Origin: Agromyces sp. SYSU T00194
Lineage (GTDB): Bacteria > Actinomycetota > Actinomycetes > Actinomycetales > Microbacteriaceae
DNA length: 64,000 bases
Assembly (NCBI RefSeq): GCF_040496035.1
Contig: NZ_JBEPJZ010000001.1
Coordinates: 2,542,001-2,606,000 of the forward strand
Reading direction: 5' to 3'
In this document: positions 27,669-36,506 of the stretch, piece by piece
Position numbering within the stretch: position 1 is the first letter of the stretch
Layout: the number at the start of each line of letters is the position of its first letter
The notes under the pieces: model-generated
Databases searched by the model: none
Seen by the model: only the letters and a program-made list of their open reading frames with translations
What the model was told of the DNA's origin: nothing
Translations under genes and position numbers: made by a program

Positions 27669-29186
27669 ATGAGCTTTCTCGAGTACGCGCCGGCTCCCGA
27701 GTCGCGCGCGATCCTGAACCTGCGCGACGCGTACGGCCTGTTCATCGACGGCGAGTTCGTCGACGGCAACGGCACGCCGTTCCAGACGATCTCGCCCGCC
27801 TCCGAGGAGCGGATCGCGACCGTCTCGACCGCCGACGCGGCGGACGTCGACGCGGCCGTGGCCGCCGCGCGCCGCGCGTACCAGCGCACCTGGTCGCGCA
27901 TGTCCGGCCGCGACCGCGGCAAGTACCTGTTCCGCATCGCGCGCCTGCTGCAGGAGCGCGCCCGCGAGCTGGCGGTGGCCGAGAGCCTCGACAACGGCAA
28001 GCCCATCAAGGAGAGCCGCGACGTCGACGTGCCGCTCGTGGCCGCCTGGTTCTTCTACTACGCGGGCTGGGCCGACAAGCTCGACCACGCGGGACTCGGC
28101 GCCGACCCGCGCTCGCTCGGCGTGGCCGCGCAGGTGATCCCGTGGAACTTCCCGCTGCTCATGCTCGCCTGGAAGATCGCGCCCGCCCTCGCGGCCGGCA
28201 ACACGGTCGTGCTGAAGCCGGCGGAGACCACGCCGCTCACGGCGCTCCTGTTCGCCGAGATCGTGCAGCAGGCCGACCTGCCGCCCGGCGTGGTGAACAT
28301 CATCACGGGCGCCGGCGAGACCGGTGCCGCGCTCGTCGCGCACGACGACGTCGACAAGGTCGCCTTCACCGGCTCGACGGGGGTCGGCCGCGCCATCGCG
28401 CGGCAGGTCGCGGGCACGCACAAGAAGGTCACCCTCGAGCTCGGCGGCAAGGCCGCGAACATCGTCTTCGACGACGCGCCCATCGACCAGGCGATCGAGG
28501 GCATCGTCAACGGCATCTTCTTCAACCAGGGCCACGTCTGCTGCGCCGGCAGCCGACTGCTCGTGCAGGAGAACGTGCACGACGAGGTCGTCGAGCGGCT
28601 GAAGGCGCGCCTGTCGACGCTCCGCCTCGGCGACCCGCTCGACAAGAACACCGACATCGGCGCGATCAACTCGCGCGAGCAGCTCGACCGCATCCGCGAG
28701 CTGAGCGCGGCGGGCGAGGCGGAGGGCGCCGAGCGCTGGAGCGCCGACTGCGAGATCCCCGACGAGGGGTTCTGGTTCGCGCCGACCATCTTCACGAACG
28801 TCTCCACGAGCCACCGCATCGCGCGCGAGGAGATCTTCGGACCGGTGCTCTCGGTGCTGACCTTCCGCACGCCGGCCGAGGCGGTTGCGAAGGCGAACAA
28901 CACGCCGTACGGGCTCTCCGCCGGCATCTGGACCGACAAGGGCAGCCGCATCCTCGCGGTCGCCGACAGGCTCCGCGCAGGCGTCGTGTGGGCGAACACG
29001 TTCAACCGGTTCGACCCCGCGAGTCCCTTCGGCGGCTACAAGGAGTCGGGCTACGGCCGCGAGGGCGGCCGCCACGGGCTCGCGGCGTACCTCGCGCCCG
29101 CCGCTCGGGACCGGGCGGCGATCACGCCGCCCGAGGAGCAGCCCGCACGAACGCCCAAGCGCCAGGCGAAGGGAGCGAAGCGATGA
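27669..29186 (+). CDS. Aldehyde dehydrogenase (N-terminal half of a split ALDH16-like pair)
   Basis: This 505-residue NAD(P)-dependent aldehyde dehydrogenase has a full active site. IPWNFPLLM is near residue 156, the catalytic glutamate is in LELGGKAANIVF near 255, and the nucleophilic cysteine is in NQGHVCCAGSRL near 290. It ends with a basic, proline-rich tail. Its stop overlaps the next gene, a shorter ALDH-like protein. The two together add to 791 residues, like ALDH16 with its complete and truncated ALDH domains. In this operon the likely substrate is acetaldehyde from DeoC. GAGGAG precedes the ATG at 27669. Confidence 0.9.
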   Translation: MSFLEYAPAPESRAILNLRDAYGLFIDGEFVDGNGTPFQTISPASEERIATVSTADAADVDAAVAAARRAYQRTWSRMSGRDRGKYLFRIARLLQERARELAVAESLDNGKPIKESRDVDVPLVAAWFFYYAGWADKLDHAGLGADPRSLGVAAQVIPWNFPLLMLAWKIAPALAAGNTVVLKPAETTPLTALLFAEIVQQADLPPGVVNIITGAGETGAALVAHDDVDKVAFTGSTGVGRAIARQVAGTHKKVTLELGGKAANIVFDDAPIDQAIEGIVNGIFFNQGHVCCAGSRLLVQENVHDEVVERLKARLSTLRLGDPLDKNTDIGAINSREQLDRIRELSAAGEAEGAERWSADCEIPDEGFWFAPTIFTNVSTSHRIAREEIFGPVLSVLTFRTPAEAVAKANNTPYGLSAGIWTDKGSRILAVADRLRAGVVWANTFNRFDPASPFGGYKESGYGREGGRHGLAAYLAPAARDRAAITPPEEQPARTPKRQAKGAKR

Positions 29187-30043
29187 GCCGGCTGGCCGTG
29201 CCGAAGACGTACAAGCTCGCGATCGGCGGGAAGTTCCCGCGCAGCGAGTCCGGCCGCACCTACGAGGTGCGCGCCGCCGACGGGTCGTTCCTCGCGAACG
29301 CCGCCAAGGCCTCGCGCAAGGACGCGCGCGACGCGGTCGTCGCGGCGCGCTCCGCGTTGTCCGGCTGGGCGGGTGCGACCGCGTACAACCGCGGCCAGGT
29401 GCTCTACCGCATCGCCGAGCTGCTCGAGGGCCGGCGGGCGCAGTTCGTCGACGAGGTCATGCAGCTCGAGGGCGTCACCCGCGCCGCGGCGACCGCGCAG
29501 GTCGACGAGGCCATCGACCGCTGGGTCTGGTACGCGGGCTGGTCCGACAAGTTCGCCCAGGTGGCCGGCAACGCCAACCCGGTCGCGGGCCCGTACTTCA
29601 ACATCTCGGTGCCCGAGCCGACCGGGGTCGTCGCCGTCGTCGCCCCGCAGGACACGGCCCTGCTCGGCCTGGTCTCGTCCGTCGCGCCCGCGCTCGTCGC
29701 GGGCAACGCCGTGGTCGTGATCGCCAGCGAGCCGTACCCGCTGCCGGCGATCAGCCTCGCCGAGGTGCTCGCCACCAGCGACGTGCCCGGCGGCGTGGTG
29801 AACACGCTCACGGGCTCGCCGGCCGAGATCGCGCCCTGGCTCGCCAGCCACGACGACGTCAACGCCATCGACCTCGTCGGCGCGGGGGCGCTCGACTGGG
29901 TCGACCTCGAGATCGCCGCGGCCGAGACGCTGAAGCGCGTGCTCCGCCCCGAGCAGGGGCCGGATGCCGCCGCGCCGTCGCTCGACCGCATCACCGCGTT
30001 CACCGAGACGAAGACGGTCTGGCACACCAAGAGCATGATCTGA
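29183..30043 (+). CDS. Truncated ALDH-family protein lacking catalytic residues (ALDH16 C-domain-like)
   Basis: This 286-residue protein aligns with the N-terminal, coenzyme-binding part of aldehyde dehydrogenases, with YKLAIGGKFPRSESG, ITGxx-like LTGSPAEIAPW and VSVPEPTGVVAVVAP. It then ends in a short tail instead of the catalytic domain. The glutamate and cysteine motifs are missing, so it cannot be an active dehydrogenase alone. It overlaps the full-length ALDH by 4 nt (ATGA). The pair mirrors the two-domain ALDH16 proteins, whose second domain is truncated in the same way. It probably binds the first protein and shapes the assembly, which is inference. Confidence 0.85.
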   Translation: MSRLAVPKTYKLAIGGKFPRSESGRTYEVRAADGSFLANAAKASRKDARDAVVAARSALSGWAGATAYNRGQVLYRIAELLEGRRAQFVDEVMQLEGVTRAAATAQVDEAIDRWVWYAGWSDKFAQVAGNANPVAGPYFNISVPEPTGVVAVVAPQDTALLGLVSSVAPALVAGNAVVVIASEPYPLPAISLAEVLATSDVPGGVVNTLTGSPAEIAPWLASHDDVNAIDLVGAGALDWVDLEIAAAETLKRVLRPEQGPDAAAPSLDRITAFTETKTVWHTKSMI

Positions 30044-30110
30044 GGTCGCCGGGAATCCGGCCCTCCCGGCGCCGGGCTCACGTAGCGTGGTGAGCCGGGA
30101 GGGGGACGAC

Positions 30111-31631
30111 ATGGGACGACGGGTGCTGGTGACCGGCGCGACCGGCTACATCGGCGGGCGCCTCGCGCCGCGGCTCGCGGCGGCGGGGCACGACGTGCGG
30201 GTGCTGGCGCGCTCGCCGCAGCGGCTGCGCGACGTGCCGTGGGCCGGGGACGTCGAGGTCGTCCAGGGCGACCTGGTCGACGAGGCATCCGTCGCGCGTG
30301 CCTGCGAGGGCGTCGAGGTGCTCTACTACCTCGTGCACTCCATGGGCGGGCGCGGCGACTTCGCCGCGGAGGAGCGGGCGATCGCACGCAACGTGGCGCG
30401 GGCGGCGCGGGCGGCGGGCGTGGAGCGCATCGTCTACCTCGGCGGGCTGCACCCCGACTCCGACCGGCTCTCGCGGCACCTCGCGTCCCGCGTCGAGGTG
30501 GGGGAGATCCTGCTGCACTCCGGCGTGCCGACGATCGTGCTGCAGGCGGGCGTCATCATCGGCTCCGGCTCGACGTCGTTCGAGATGATCCGGCACCTCA
30601 CCGAGGTGCTGCCCTACATGCCCGCGCCGCGCTGGGTGCGCAACCGCATCCAGCCGATCGCGGTGCGCGACGTGCTGCACTACCTGGTGGAGGCGGCCGA
30701 CGTGCCGGGCGCGGTGAACCGCACGTTCGACATCGGCGGACCCGACGTGCACCGGTACGGCCAGCTCATGAACGGGTACGCGGTCGAGGCGGGCCTGCAC
30801 CAGCGGCCCATCGCTGCGCTGCCGGTGCTCACGCCGTACCTCGCGAGCCAGTGGGTGAACCTCGTCACGCCCATCCCGCGACGCCTCGCGGTGCCGATCA
30901 TCGAATCGCTGCAGTTCGAGTGCGTGGCGCGCGAGCACGACATCGACGCGCTCATCCCGCCGCCCGAGGGCGGGCTGACGCCCTACCGCCGGGCGGTGCG
31001 GCTGGCGCTCGAGCGCGAGCGCCGCGGCGACGTCGAGACGAGCTGGCGCAACGCCGAGGTGCTCGGCGCCCCGAGCGACCCGCTGCCGAGCGACCCCGAC
31101 TGGGCGGGCTACACGGTCTACACCGACCTGCGCGAGCGGCGCTCGCCCGCACCCGTCGCTGACCTGTGGGCGGTGATCGAGGGCGTCGGCGGCGAGAACG
31201 GCTGGTACTCCTTCCCGCTCGCCTGGGCGCTGCGGGGCTGGATCGACAAGCTCGTCGGCGGCGTGGGGCTCCGCCGCGGGCGGCGCGACCCCGACGAGCT
31301 GCACCCGGGCGACGCGGTGGACTTCTGGCGGGTCGAGCGCATCGACCGCGGGCGGCTGCTGCGCCTGCGCGCCGAGATGCGACTGCCCGGGCGGGCATGG
31401 CTGGAGATGTCGGCGGAACCCGACGGGGAGGCATCCGTCTACCGCCAGCGCGCGGTGTTCTTCCCCAAGGGGCTGCCCGGCCGGCTGTACTGGTTCGCGA
31501 TCCTGCCGTTCCACGGCGTGATCTTCTCCGGCATGGCGAACCGCATCACGGCGCGGGCGCTCGCCGAGGCGCAGGCGTCGGATGCGCGGGGTCAGGACTC
31601 GACCGCGACCCCGGCCTCCTCCGCGGCCTGA
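30111..31631 (+). CDS. NAD(P)-binding SDR-DUF2867 fusion protein
   Basis: This 506-residue protein has an atypical SDR domain (residues 1-290; [30 protein letters not shown]) fused to a C-terminal DUF2867 domain (about 345-490; [25 protein letters not shown] and [16 protein letters not shown]). The enzymatic SDR tyrosine is replaced, as in NmrA-like regulators. Homologues are widespread in actinobacteria, but their reaction is unknown. ATG 30111 has GGGAGGGG upstream, and a TAGCGT box lies at 30083-30088. Its last 40 bp overlap the end of the convergent macro-domain gene. Confidence 0.85.
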   Translation: MGRRVLVTGATGYIGGRLAPRLAAAGHDVRVLARSPQRLRDVPWAGDVEVVQGDLVDEASVARACEGVEVLYYLVHSMGGRGDFAAEERAIARNVARAARAAGVERIVYLGGLHPDSDRLSRHLASRVEVGEILLHSGVPTIVLQAGVIIGSGSTSFEMIRHLTEVLPYMPAPRWVRNRIQPIAVRDVLHYLVEAADVPGAVNRTFDIGGPDVHRYGQLMNGYAVEAGLHQRPIAALPVLTPYLASQWVNLVTPIPRRLAVPIIESLQFECVAREHDIDALIPPPEGGLTPYRRAVRLALERERRGDVETSWRNAEVLGAPSDPLPSDPDWAGYTVYTDLRERRSPAPVADLWAVIEGVGGENGWYSFPLAWALRGWIDKLVGGVGLRRGRRDPDELHPGDAVDFWRVERIDRGRLLRLRAEMRLPGRAWLEMSAEPDGEASVYRQRAVFFPKGLPGRLYWFAILPFHGVIFSGMANRITARALAEAQASDARGQDSTATPASSAA

Positions 31632-32137
31632 GCGAACACCCGGTGCGTCGCGGCGCTGAAGAGGACGAACCGCACCAGGCCGGGGGAGGCGGATGCCGCC
31701 GCGACGGCGCCGATCGCGACGCGCGCCGCGTCGCCCATCGGCCAGCCGTAGACGCCCGCCGAGATCGCCGGGAACGCGATCGAGTCGGCGCCGAGTTCCG
31801 CGGCCAGCAGCAGCGAGGAATCGTAGGCGCCCGCGAGCAGCTCGCGCCGCGCGTCGGCCTCGTCGCCCGGGCCGGGCCAGACCGGCCCGACGGTGTGGAT
31901 CACCCAGCGCGCCTCGAGCAGGCCCGCCGTCGTGGCGACGGCCTCGCCCGTGCCGAGCCCCTCGGGCAGCACCGACTGGCGCAGCGCCCGGCACTCCGCG
32001 AGGATCGCCGGGCCGCCGGCGCGGTGGATCGCGCCGTCGACGCCCCCGCCGCCCAGCAGCGTGGAGTTGGCGGCGTTGACGATCGCGTCGACGCGTTCGT
32101 GCGTGAGGTCCCCGGTCACGAGCTGCAGCCGGGGCAC
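31592..32137 (-). CDS. Macro-domain protein (O-acetyl-ADP-ribose deacetylase-like)
   Basis: This 181-residue macro domain binds ADP-ribose and probably hydrolyses O-acetyl-ADP-ribose or mono-ADP-ribosyl links. MacroD/YmdB signatures are clear: [34 protein letters not shown] at residues 9-42, and [17 protein letters not shown] near 123. The GTG start at 32137 is 2 nt after the stop of the CsoR-like regulator, so the two are one operon. Its 3' end runs 40 bp into the convergent SDR-DUF2867 gene, so antisense interference between the two transcripts is possible. Confidence 0.92.
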   Translation of the reverse strand: MPRLQLVTGDLTHERVDAIVNAANSTLLGGGGVDGAIHRAGGPAILAECRALRQSVLPEGLGTGEAVATTAGLLEARWVIHTVGPVWPGPGDEADARRELLAGAYDSSLLLAAELGADSIAFPAISAGVYGWPMGDAARVAIGAVAAASASPGLVRFVLFSAATHRVFAQAAEEAGVAVES

Positions 32138-32139
32138 GG

Positions 32140-32418
32140 TCAGCTCCGGTTGTTGGAGAGCTCGAACAGCCGCACGAGCTCGGCGACGGCCGCCTCGCGC
32201 TCCTCGCCGCCCGCCTCGTACATGTGGCTGACGTGCGTGCGCAGGTGGTTCTCGACGAGGAGCTTGTTGAGCGAGGCGAGCGACTTCTGCACCGCGAGCG
32301 ACAGCGTGACGATGTCGACGCAGTACTCCTCGCTCTCGATCATCTTCTCGATGCCGCGCAGCTGGCCCTCGATGATCCGCGTGCGGTGCAGCGCGCGCTT
32401 CTTGATGTCCTCGATCAC
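32140..32418 (-). CDS. CsoR/FrmR-family metal- or formaldehyde-sensing repressor
   Basis: This 92-residue all-helical repressor of the CsoR/RcnR/FrmR family has [18 protein letters not shown] near residue 10. Sensor positions are Cys33, His58 and His62. Copper CsoR has Cys-His-Cys, so the last cysteine is replaced by histidine, closer to the nickel/cobalt RcnR set. The effector is open. The GTG start at 32418 has TACCCT six bases upstream and no ribosome site, so it is leaderless. The macro-domain gene follows by 2 nt and is the only evident operon partner; no metal exporter is nearby. Confidence 0.87.
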   Translation of the reverse strand: MIEDIKKRALHRTRIIEGQLRGIEKMIESEEYCVDIVTLSLAVQKSLASLNKLLVENHLRTHVSHMYEAGGEEREAAVAELVRLFELSNNRS

Positions 32419-32424
32419 GCTCTC

Positions 32425-32430
32425 AGGGTA
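32425..32430 (-). promoter_or_regulatory. Leaderless -10 box of the CsoR-like gene
   Basis: TACCCT on the minus strand ends 6 nt before GTG 32418. Confidence 0.5.
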
Positions 32431-32490
32431 GTCCCACCGCGCCGCGGCCCGGCACGGCGGTCCGCGTGGCGACCACGCGCGGGTTGCGGC

Positions 32491-32698
32491 TAGACTGGAC
32501 GCCGCGCCGGTCGAGCCTGCTTTTCTCGTTCCGACGGTGTCGAGTGGCCACCCGCCAGAAGCTCGCACCTTGCTCGGACACCGGTCTCGGCGCACCCCGT
32601 CACGACGGCGGCACCCCTCGGGCGCCGGCGCGGTCGACGGGAACGGGGCATCCGCCCGGGGGCGCACCGCACCGGGCGGTGAGGAGTTTTGGAGGACC
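32491..32698 (+). promoter_or_regulatory. Promoter and long structured leader of the SNF2 helicase
   Basis: TAGACT (32491-32496) is a good -10 box, placing the start of transcription near 32503 and giving an mRNA leader of about 195 nt, unusually long for this window. Just before the ribosome site, CCGCCCGG (32652-32659) pairs with CCGGGCGG (32672-32679), followed by GAGGAGTTTTGGAGG. CGCGTGG-CGA-CCACGCG (32463-32479) is an inverted repeat over the -35 region. No known riboswitch is recognised. Confidence 0.45.
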
Positions 32699-34819
32699 AT
32701 GGCCAGCACGAGGCAGCGCACGCGCTCCCGCGACGACGACGCGCCCATCATCCCGATCCTCGCGCGCAAGGTGCGCGAGGTCGAGGCGAAGGCCCAGAAG
32801 GGCAAGGTGGGGCCGACCAACCGCACCAAGTTCCAGGTGATCGCGCTGCTCATGCGCGAGGAGCGGTCGCGGGTCAGGGGCGACGCGTCGATCGACGACG
32901 GACCCCGGGCCGAACTGCTGAAGCGCCTCGACGGCATCGCGCAGATCCTCGCGAAGACGGCGGCCCGCGACACGAGCCTCATCTCGCTGCTCGAGCCGGA
33001 TGCCTCGATCTCCACGGTCGCGCAGCGGTTCCGCCGCGACTGGCTGCTCGAGTCGGGCGCCGAGCTGAGCCCCGACGAGCTGATCATCTCGCGCGAGCCG
33101 GAACCGGCCGCCGAGCCGATCAGCGAGAACCAGGTCGTGCCGCAGTCGGTGCGGGCGCGCCAGCTGGCGAACCCGTTCCTGGCGCCGGACCTGAGCGCGC
33201 CGCGGAAGGCGCCCGTGCCCGTGCGCCGCCTGGCGAACTGGGAGCTGCTGCAGCCGCTGTTCAAGGCGTTCGAGCAGGGGGCCGGCGGCCGCGCGGCCAC
33301 CATGGAGCTGCCCGAGGCGCCGGCGATCGATCGCCTGTCGCCGCGGCACCTGGAGCTCATGCGGCACCAGGCCCGCTTCATCGAGGCCGCGCGCGAGGGG
33401 CATCGCACGTTCCTGCTCGCCGACGAGCCGGGCCTCGGCAAGACGGCCCAGAGCGTGCTCGCGGCGTCGGTCGCCGACGCGTACCCGCTGCTCGCGGTCG
33501 TGCCGAACGTCGTCAAGATGAACTGGGCGCGCGAGGTCGAGCGCTGGACGCCGCACCGCCGCGCGACCGTGATCCACGGCGACGGCGACACCCTCGACGC
33601 GTTCGCCGACGTGGTCATCGTCAACTACGACGTACTCGACCGGCACATGTCGTGGCTGTCGACGCTCGGCTTCCGCGGCATGGTGGTCGACGAGGCGCAC
33701 TTCATCAAGAACCTGCAGTCGCAGCGCTCCCGCAACGTGCTGCAGCTCGCGCAGCGCATCCGCGAGCGCGCGCCCGGCGGCGACCCCCTGCTGCTCGCGC
33801 TGACGGGCACGCCGCTCATCAACGACGTCGACGACTTCCGCGCGATCTGGCGGTTCCTCGGCTGGATCGACGGCGACAAGCCGGCTCCGCAGCTGCTCGC
33901 ACGACTCGAGGAGACGGGGCTGACGCCCGCCGACCAGGGGTTCTACCCGGAGGCACGGCAGGCCGTGGTCGACCTCGGCATCGTGCGTCGCCGAAAGGTC
34001 GACGTCGCCGCCGACCTGCCCGACAAGCGCGTGGCCGACCTCCCGGTGGAGCTGGACGACGAGCTCGGCCGCTCCATCCGCCAGGCCGAGCGCGAGCTCG
34101 CCCAGCGCCTCGCCGAGCGGTTCCGCACGCTCGTCGCGAGCCGCGACCTGCGCGTCGGCGACCTCGACGACGACCAGCGCGACGCGTTCATCCGGGCCGT
34201 GGCGAGCGCCGAGCTCGAGGAGTCGCGCAGCGCCAAGTCGGGCGACAACGTCTTCACCATGGTGCGCCGCATCGGCCAGGCCAAGGCCGGCCTGGCCGCC
34301 GACTACGCCGCGCAGCTGGCGCGGTCGGCCGGCAAGGTCGTGTTCTTCGCCAAGCACATCGACGTCATGGACCAGGCCGAGGCCGCGTTCGCGGCGCGCG
34401 AGCTGCGCTCGGTGTCGATCCGCGGCGACCAGTCGGCGATCGCACGCCAGGCCGCCATCGACGCGTTCAACTCCGACCCGGACGTGCACGTCGCGGTCTG
34501 CTCGCTCACGGCGGCGGGCGTGGGCGTCAACCTGCAGTCGGCGTCGAACGTCGTGCTGGCCGAGCTCAGCTGGACGGCCGCCGAGCAGACGCAGGCGATC
34601 GACCGCGTGCACCGCATCGGCCAGGACGAGCCGGTCACCGCGTGGCGCATCATCGCCGCGCACACGATCGACACGCGCATCGCCGAGCTGATCGACGCCA
34701 AGCAGGGCCTCGCCGCCCGCGCGCTCGACGGCTCCGACGTCGACCCGGGCTCGGCGGACTCGGTGCAGCTCGACGCGCTCCAGCACCTGCTGCGGCAGGC
34801 GCTGGACGGCACCCTCTGA
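32699..34819 (+). CDS. SNF2-family DEAD/DEAH-box helicase
   Basis: This 706-residue Swi2/Snf2 ATPase has helicase motifs LADEPGLGKTAQS (motif I, near residue 240), VVDEAHFIKN (motif II, near 329), LALTGTPLIND (motif III, near 364) and QAIDRVHRIGQ (motif VI, near 640). The glutamine-rich turn before it is typical of SNF2 proteins. The first 215 residues are charged and not assigned to a domain. ATG 32699 has GGAGG four bases upstream. It may move along double-stranded DNA in repair or restart; the target is unknown. pfkA follows after 94 bp with its own promoter. Confidence 0.88.
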   Translation: MASTRQRTRSRDDDAPIIPILARKVREVEAKAQKGKVGPTNRTKFQVIALLMREERSRVRGDASIDDGPRAELLKRLDGIAQILAKTAARDTSLISLLEPDASISTVAQRFRRDWLLESGAELSPDELIISREPEPAAEPISENQVVPQSVRARQLANPFLAPDLSAPRKAPVPVRRLANWELLQPLFKAFEQGAGGRAATMELPEAPAIDRLSPRHLELMRHQARFIEAAREGHRTFLLADEPGLGKTAQSVLAASVADAYPLLAVVPNVVKMNWAREVERWTPHRRATVIHGDGDTLDAFADVVIVNYDVLDRHMSWLSTLGFRGMVVDEAHFIKNLQSQRSRNVLQLAQRIRERAPGGDPLLLALTGTPLINDVDDFRAIWRFLGWIDGDKPAPQLLARLEETGLTPADQGFYPEARQAVVDLGIVRRRKVDVAADLPDKRVADLPVELDDELGRSIRQAERELAQRLAERFRTLVASRDLRVGDLDDDQRDAFIRAVASAELEESRSAKSGDNVFTMVRRIGQAKAGLAADYAAQLARSAGKVVFFAKHIDVMDQAEAAFAARELRSVSIRGDQSAIARQAAIDAFNSDPDVHVAVCSLTAAGVGVNLQSASNVVLAELSWTAAEQTQAIDRVHRIGQDEPVTAWRIIAAHTIDTRIAELIDAKQGLAARALDGSDVDPGSADSVQLDALQHLLRQALDGTL

Positions 34820-34833
34820 TCACCGGCTGTCGA

Positions 34834-34839
34834 TAGACT
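34834..34839 (+). promoter_or_regulatory. -10 box of pfkA
   Basis: TAGACT about 75 bp upstream of the pfkA ATG; the mRNA would have a leader near 70 nt including AAGGAG. Confidence 0.5.
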
Positions 34840-34913
34840 GCGGCAGACCCGCCCCGGGGCACCGGGTCGGCACCACCACCCGCACCGATGATCGACAAGG
34901 AGTCGTGCATCCC

Positions 34914-35945
34914 ATGAAGATCGGTCTGCTCACCAGCGGCGGCGACTGCCCCGGACTGAACGCCGTCATCCGCGGTGCCGTGCTGAACGGCGTCATCTCG
35001 CACGACGACGAGTTCGTCGGGTTCCGCAACGGCTGGCGCGGCGTCGTCGAGGGCGACTTCACCGAGATCGTCCGCCACGACGTGCGCGGGCTCTCCAAGC
35101 AGGGCGGCACGATCCTCGGGTCGAGCCGCACCAACCCCTTCGAGGGCGAGGGCGGCGGGCCCGAGAACATCCAGCGCATGCTCGACGAGAACGGCATCGA
35201 CGCGATCATCGCGATCGGCGGCGAGGGCACCCTGACGGCCGCGCGCCGCCTCGTCGACGAGGGCGGCATCAACATCGTCGGCGTGCCCAAGACCATCGAC
35301 AACGACCTCGCCGCCACCGACTACTCGTTCGGCTTCGACACCGCCGTGCAGATCGCCACCGAGGCGATCGACCGCCTGCGCACCACGGCCGACTCGCACG
35401 GTCGCTGCATGGTGGTCGAGGTCATGGGCCGTCACGTCGGCTGGATCGCGCTGCACTCGGGCATGGCCGGGGGCGCCCACGCGATCCTCATCCCCGAGCA
35501 GCCGAAGACCATCGAGCAGATCTGCGAGTGGGTCGAGTCGGTCCGCGATCGCGGACGCGCACCGCTCGTGGTGGTCGCCGAGGGATTCACCCTCGAGGGC
35601 ATGTCGGAGGCGCACTCGCACAAGGGGCTCGACGCGTTCGGGCGTCCGCGTCTCGGCGGCATCGGCGAGCTGCTCGCGCCGATGATCGAGGAGCGCACCG
35701 GCATCGAGTCGCGCGAGACCGTGCTCGGGCACATCCAGCGCGGCGGCGCCCCGTCGGCCTTCGACCGCGTGCTCGCCACCCGGCTCGGCATGTCCGCCAT
35801 CACGGCCGTGCACGACCACGCGTGGGGTTCCATGGTCTCGCTCACCGGCACCGACATCGAGGTCGTGAGCATCGCCGACGCGACCGGCGGGCTCAACGTG
35901 GTGCCGCAGTCGCGCTACGACGAGGCCAAGATCCTGTTCGGCTGA
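34914..35945 (+). CDS. pfkA: 6-phosphofructokinase
   Basis: This 343-residue PfkA-family kinase has LTSGGDCPGLNAVIRG at residue 5, IGGEGTLTAARR near 100 and GVPKTIDNDLAATDYSFGF near 123 with the catalytic aspartate. Two specificity positions can be read. The residue equivalent to E. coli Gly104 is glycine (GGEGT), which favours ATP over pyrophosphate. The equivalent of Gly124 is lysine (PKTIDND). This glycine-lysine combination is the mixed type described in actinomycete ATP-PFKs. I chose ATG 34914; the GTG nine bases earlier is too close to AAGGAG. The Nudix gene follows after 5 nt. Confidence 0.94.
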   Translation: MKIGLLTSGGDCPGLNAVIRGAVLNGVISHDDEFVGFRNGWRGVVEGDFTEIVRHDVRGLSKQGGTILGSSRTNPFEGEGGGPENIQRMLDENGIDAIIAIGGEGTLTAARRLVDEGGINIVGVPKTIDNDLAATDYSFGFDTAVQIATEAIDRLRTTADSHGRCMVVEVMGRHVGWIALHSGMAGGAHAILIPEQPKTIEQICEWVESVRDRGRAPLVVVAEGFTLEGMSEAHSHKGLDAFGRPRLGGIGELLAPMIEERTGIESRETVLGHIQRGGAPSAFDRVLATRLGMSAITAVHDHAWGSMVSLTGTDIEVVSIADATGGLNVVPQSRYDEAKILFG

Positions 35946-35950
35946 GCATC

Positions 35951-36430
35951 GTGCTGCCCCGGGTCTGCGTCTGCTACCTGCTCCGCGACGGCGAGGGCGG
36001 GCGGCAGGTGCTGCTCGGGCGCAAGAAGGAGGGGCTCGGCGCCGGGCGGCTGGTCGGGCTCGGCGGCAAGCTCGAACCCGGGGAGTCCGCGGTGGCGGCG
36101 GCCGTGCGCGAGGTGTACGAGGAGTCGGGCGTCACCGTCGCGGCATCCGACCTCGAGCACCGCGGCCGCCTGACCTACCGGTTCCCGACCCGGAGCGCAT
36201 GGAGCCAGGAGTCGGACGTGTTCGTCACGGAGCGGTTCGACGGCGTGCCGGGGGAGTCGGACGAGCTGGTGCCGGCCTGGTACCCGGTGGCCCGGCTGCC
36301 GCTCGGCGAGATGTGGGACGACGCGAGGTTCTGGTTGCCCGGGGTGCTCGCCGGCGGTCGGGTGCGTCGCGCCTTCCGGTTCGGCAGCGACCTGGCGAGC
36401 GTCGTCGCGGAGGACGATCCGGCCGCCTGA
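35951..36430 (+). CDS. Nudix hydrolase, MTH1-like (8-oxo-dGTP diphosphatase family)
   Basis: This 159-residue Nudix protein has a complete box, GGKLEPGESAVAAAVREVYEESG, at residues 37-59. The layout (VCVCYLLRDG start, GAGRLVGLGGKLE, then WSQESDVFV) resembles MTH1/NUDT1-type enzymes that remove oxidised purine nucleotides. The substrate is inferred. The GTG start lies 5 nt after the pfkA stop, so the genes are co-transcribed; no clear ribosome site is seen, and coupling to pfkA translation is likely. Confidence 0.83.
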   Translation: MLPRVCVCYLLRDGEGGRQVLLGRKKEGLGAGRLVGLGGKLEPGESAVAAAVREVYEESGVTVAASDLEHRGRLTYRFPTRSAWSQESDVFVTERFDGVPGESDELVPAWYPVARLPLGEMWDDARFWLPGVLAGGRVRRAFRFGSDLASVVAEDDPAA

Positions 36431-36506
36431 GCGCGCGAGCGGTTTGCCCGCGGGGCCCGCGCGTGACAGGATGCTTCGGTTCACGTCCCTCCACAGAGAG
36501 CATCCG

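Noticed and set aside
32600..34786. A 728-codon frame antisense to the SNF2 helicase
   Set aside because: Shadow of the helicase codons; no domains and no start signal.
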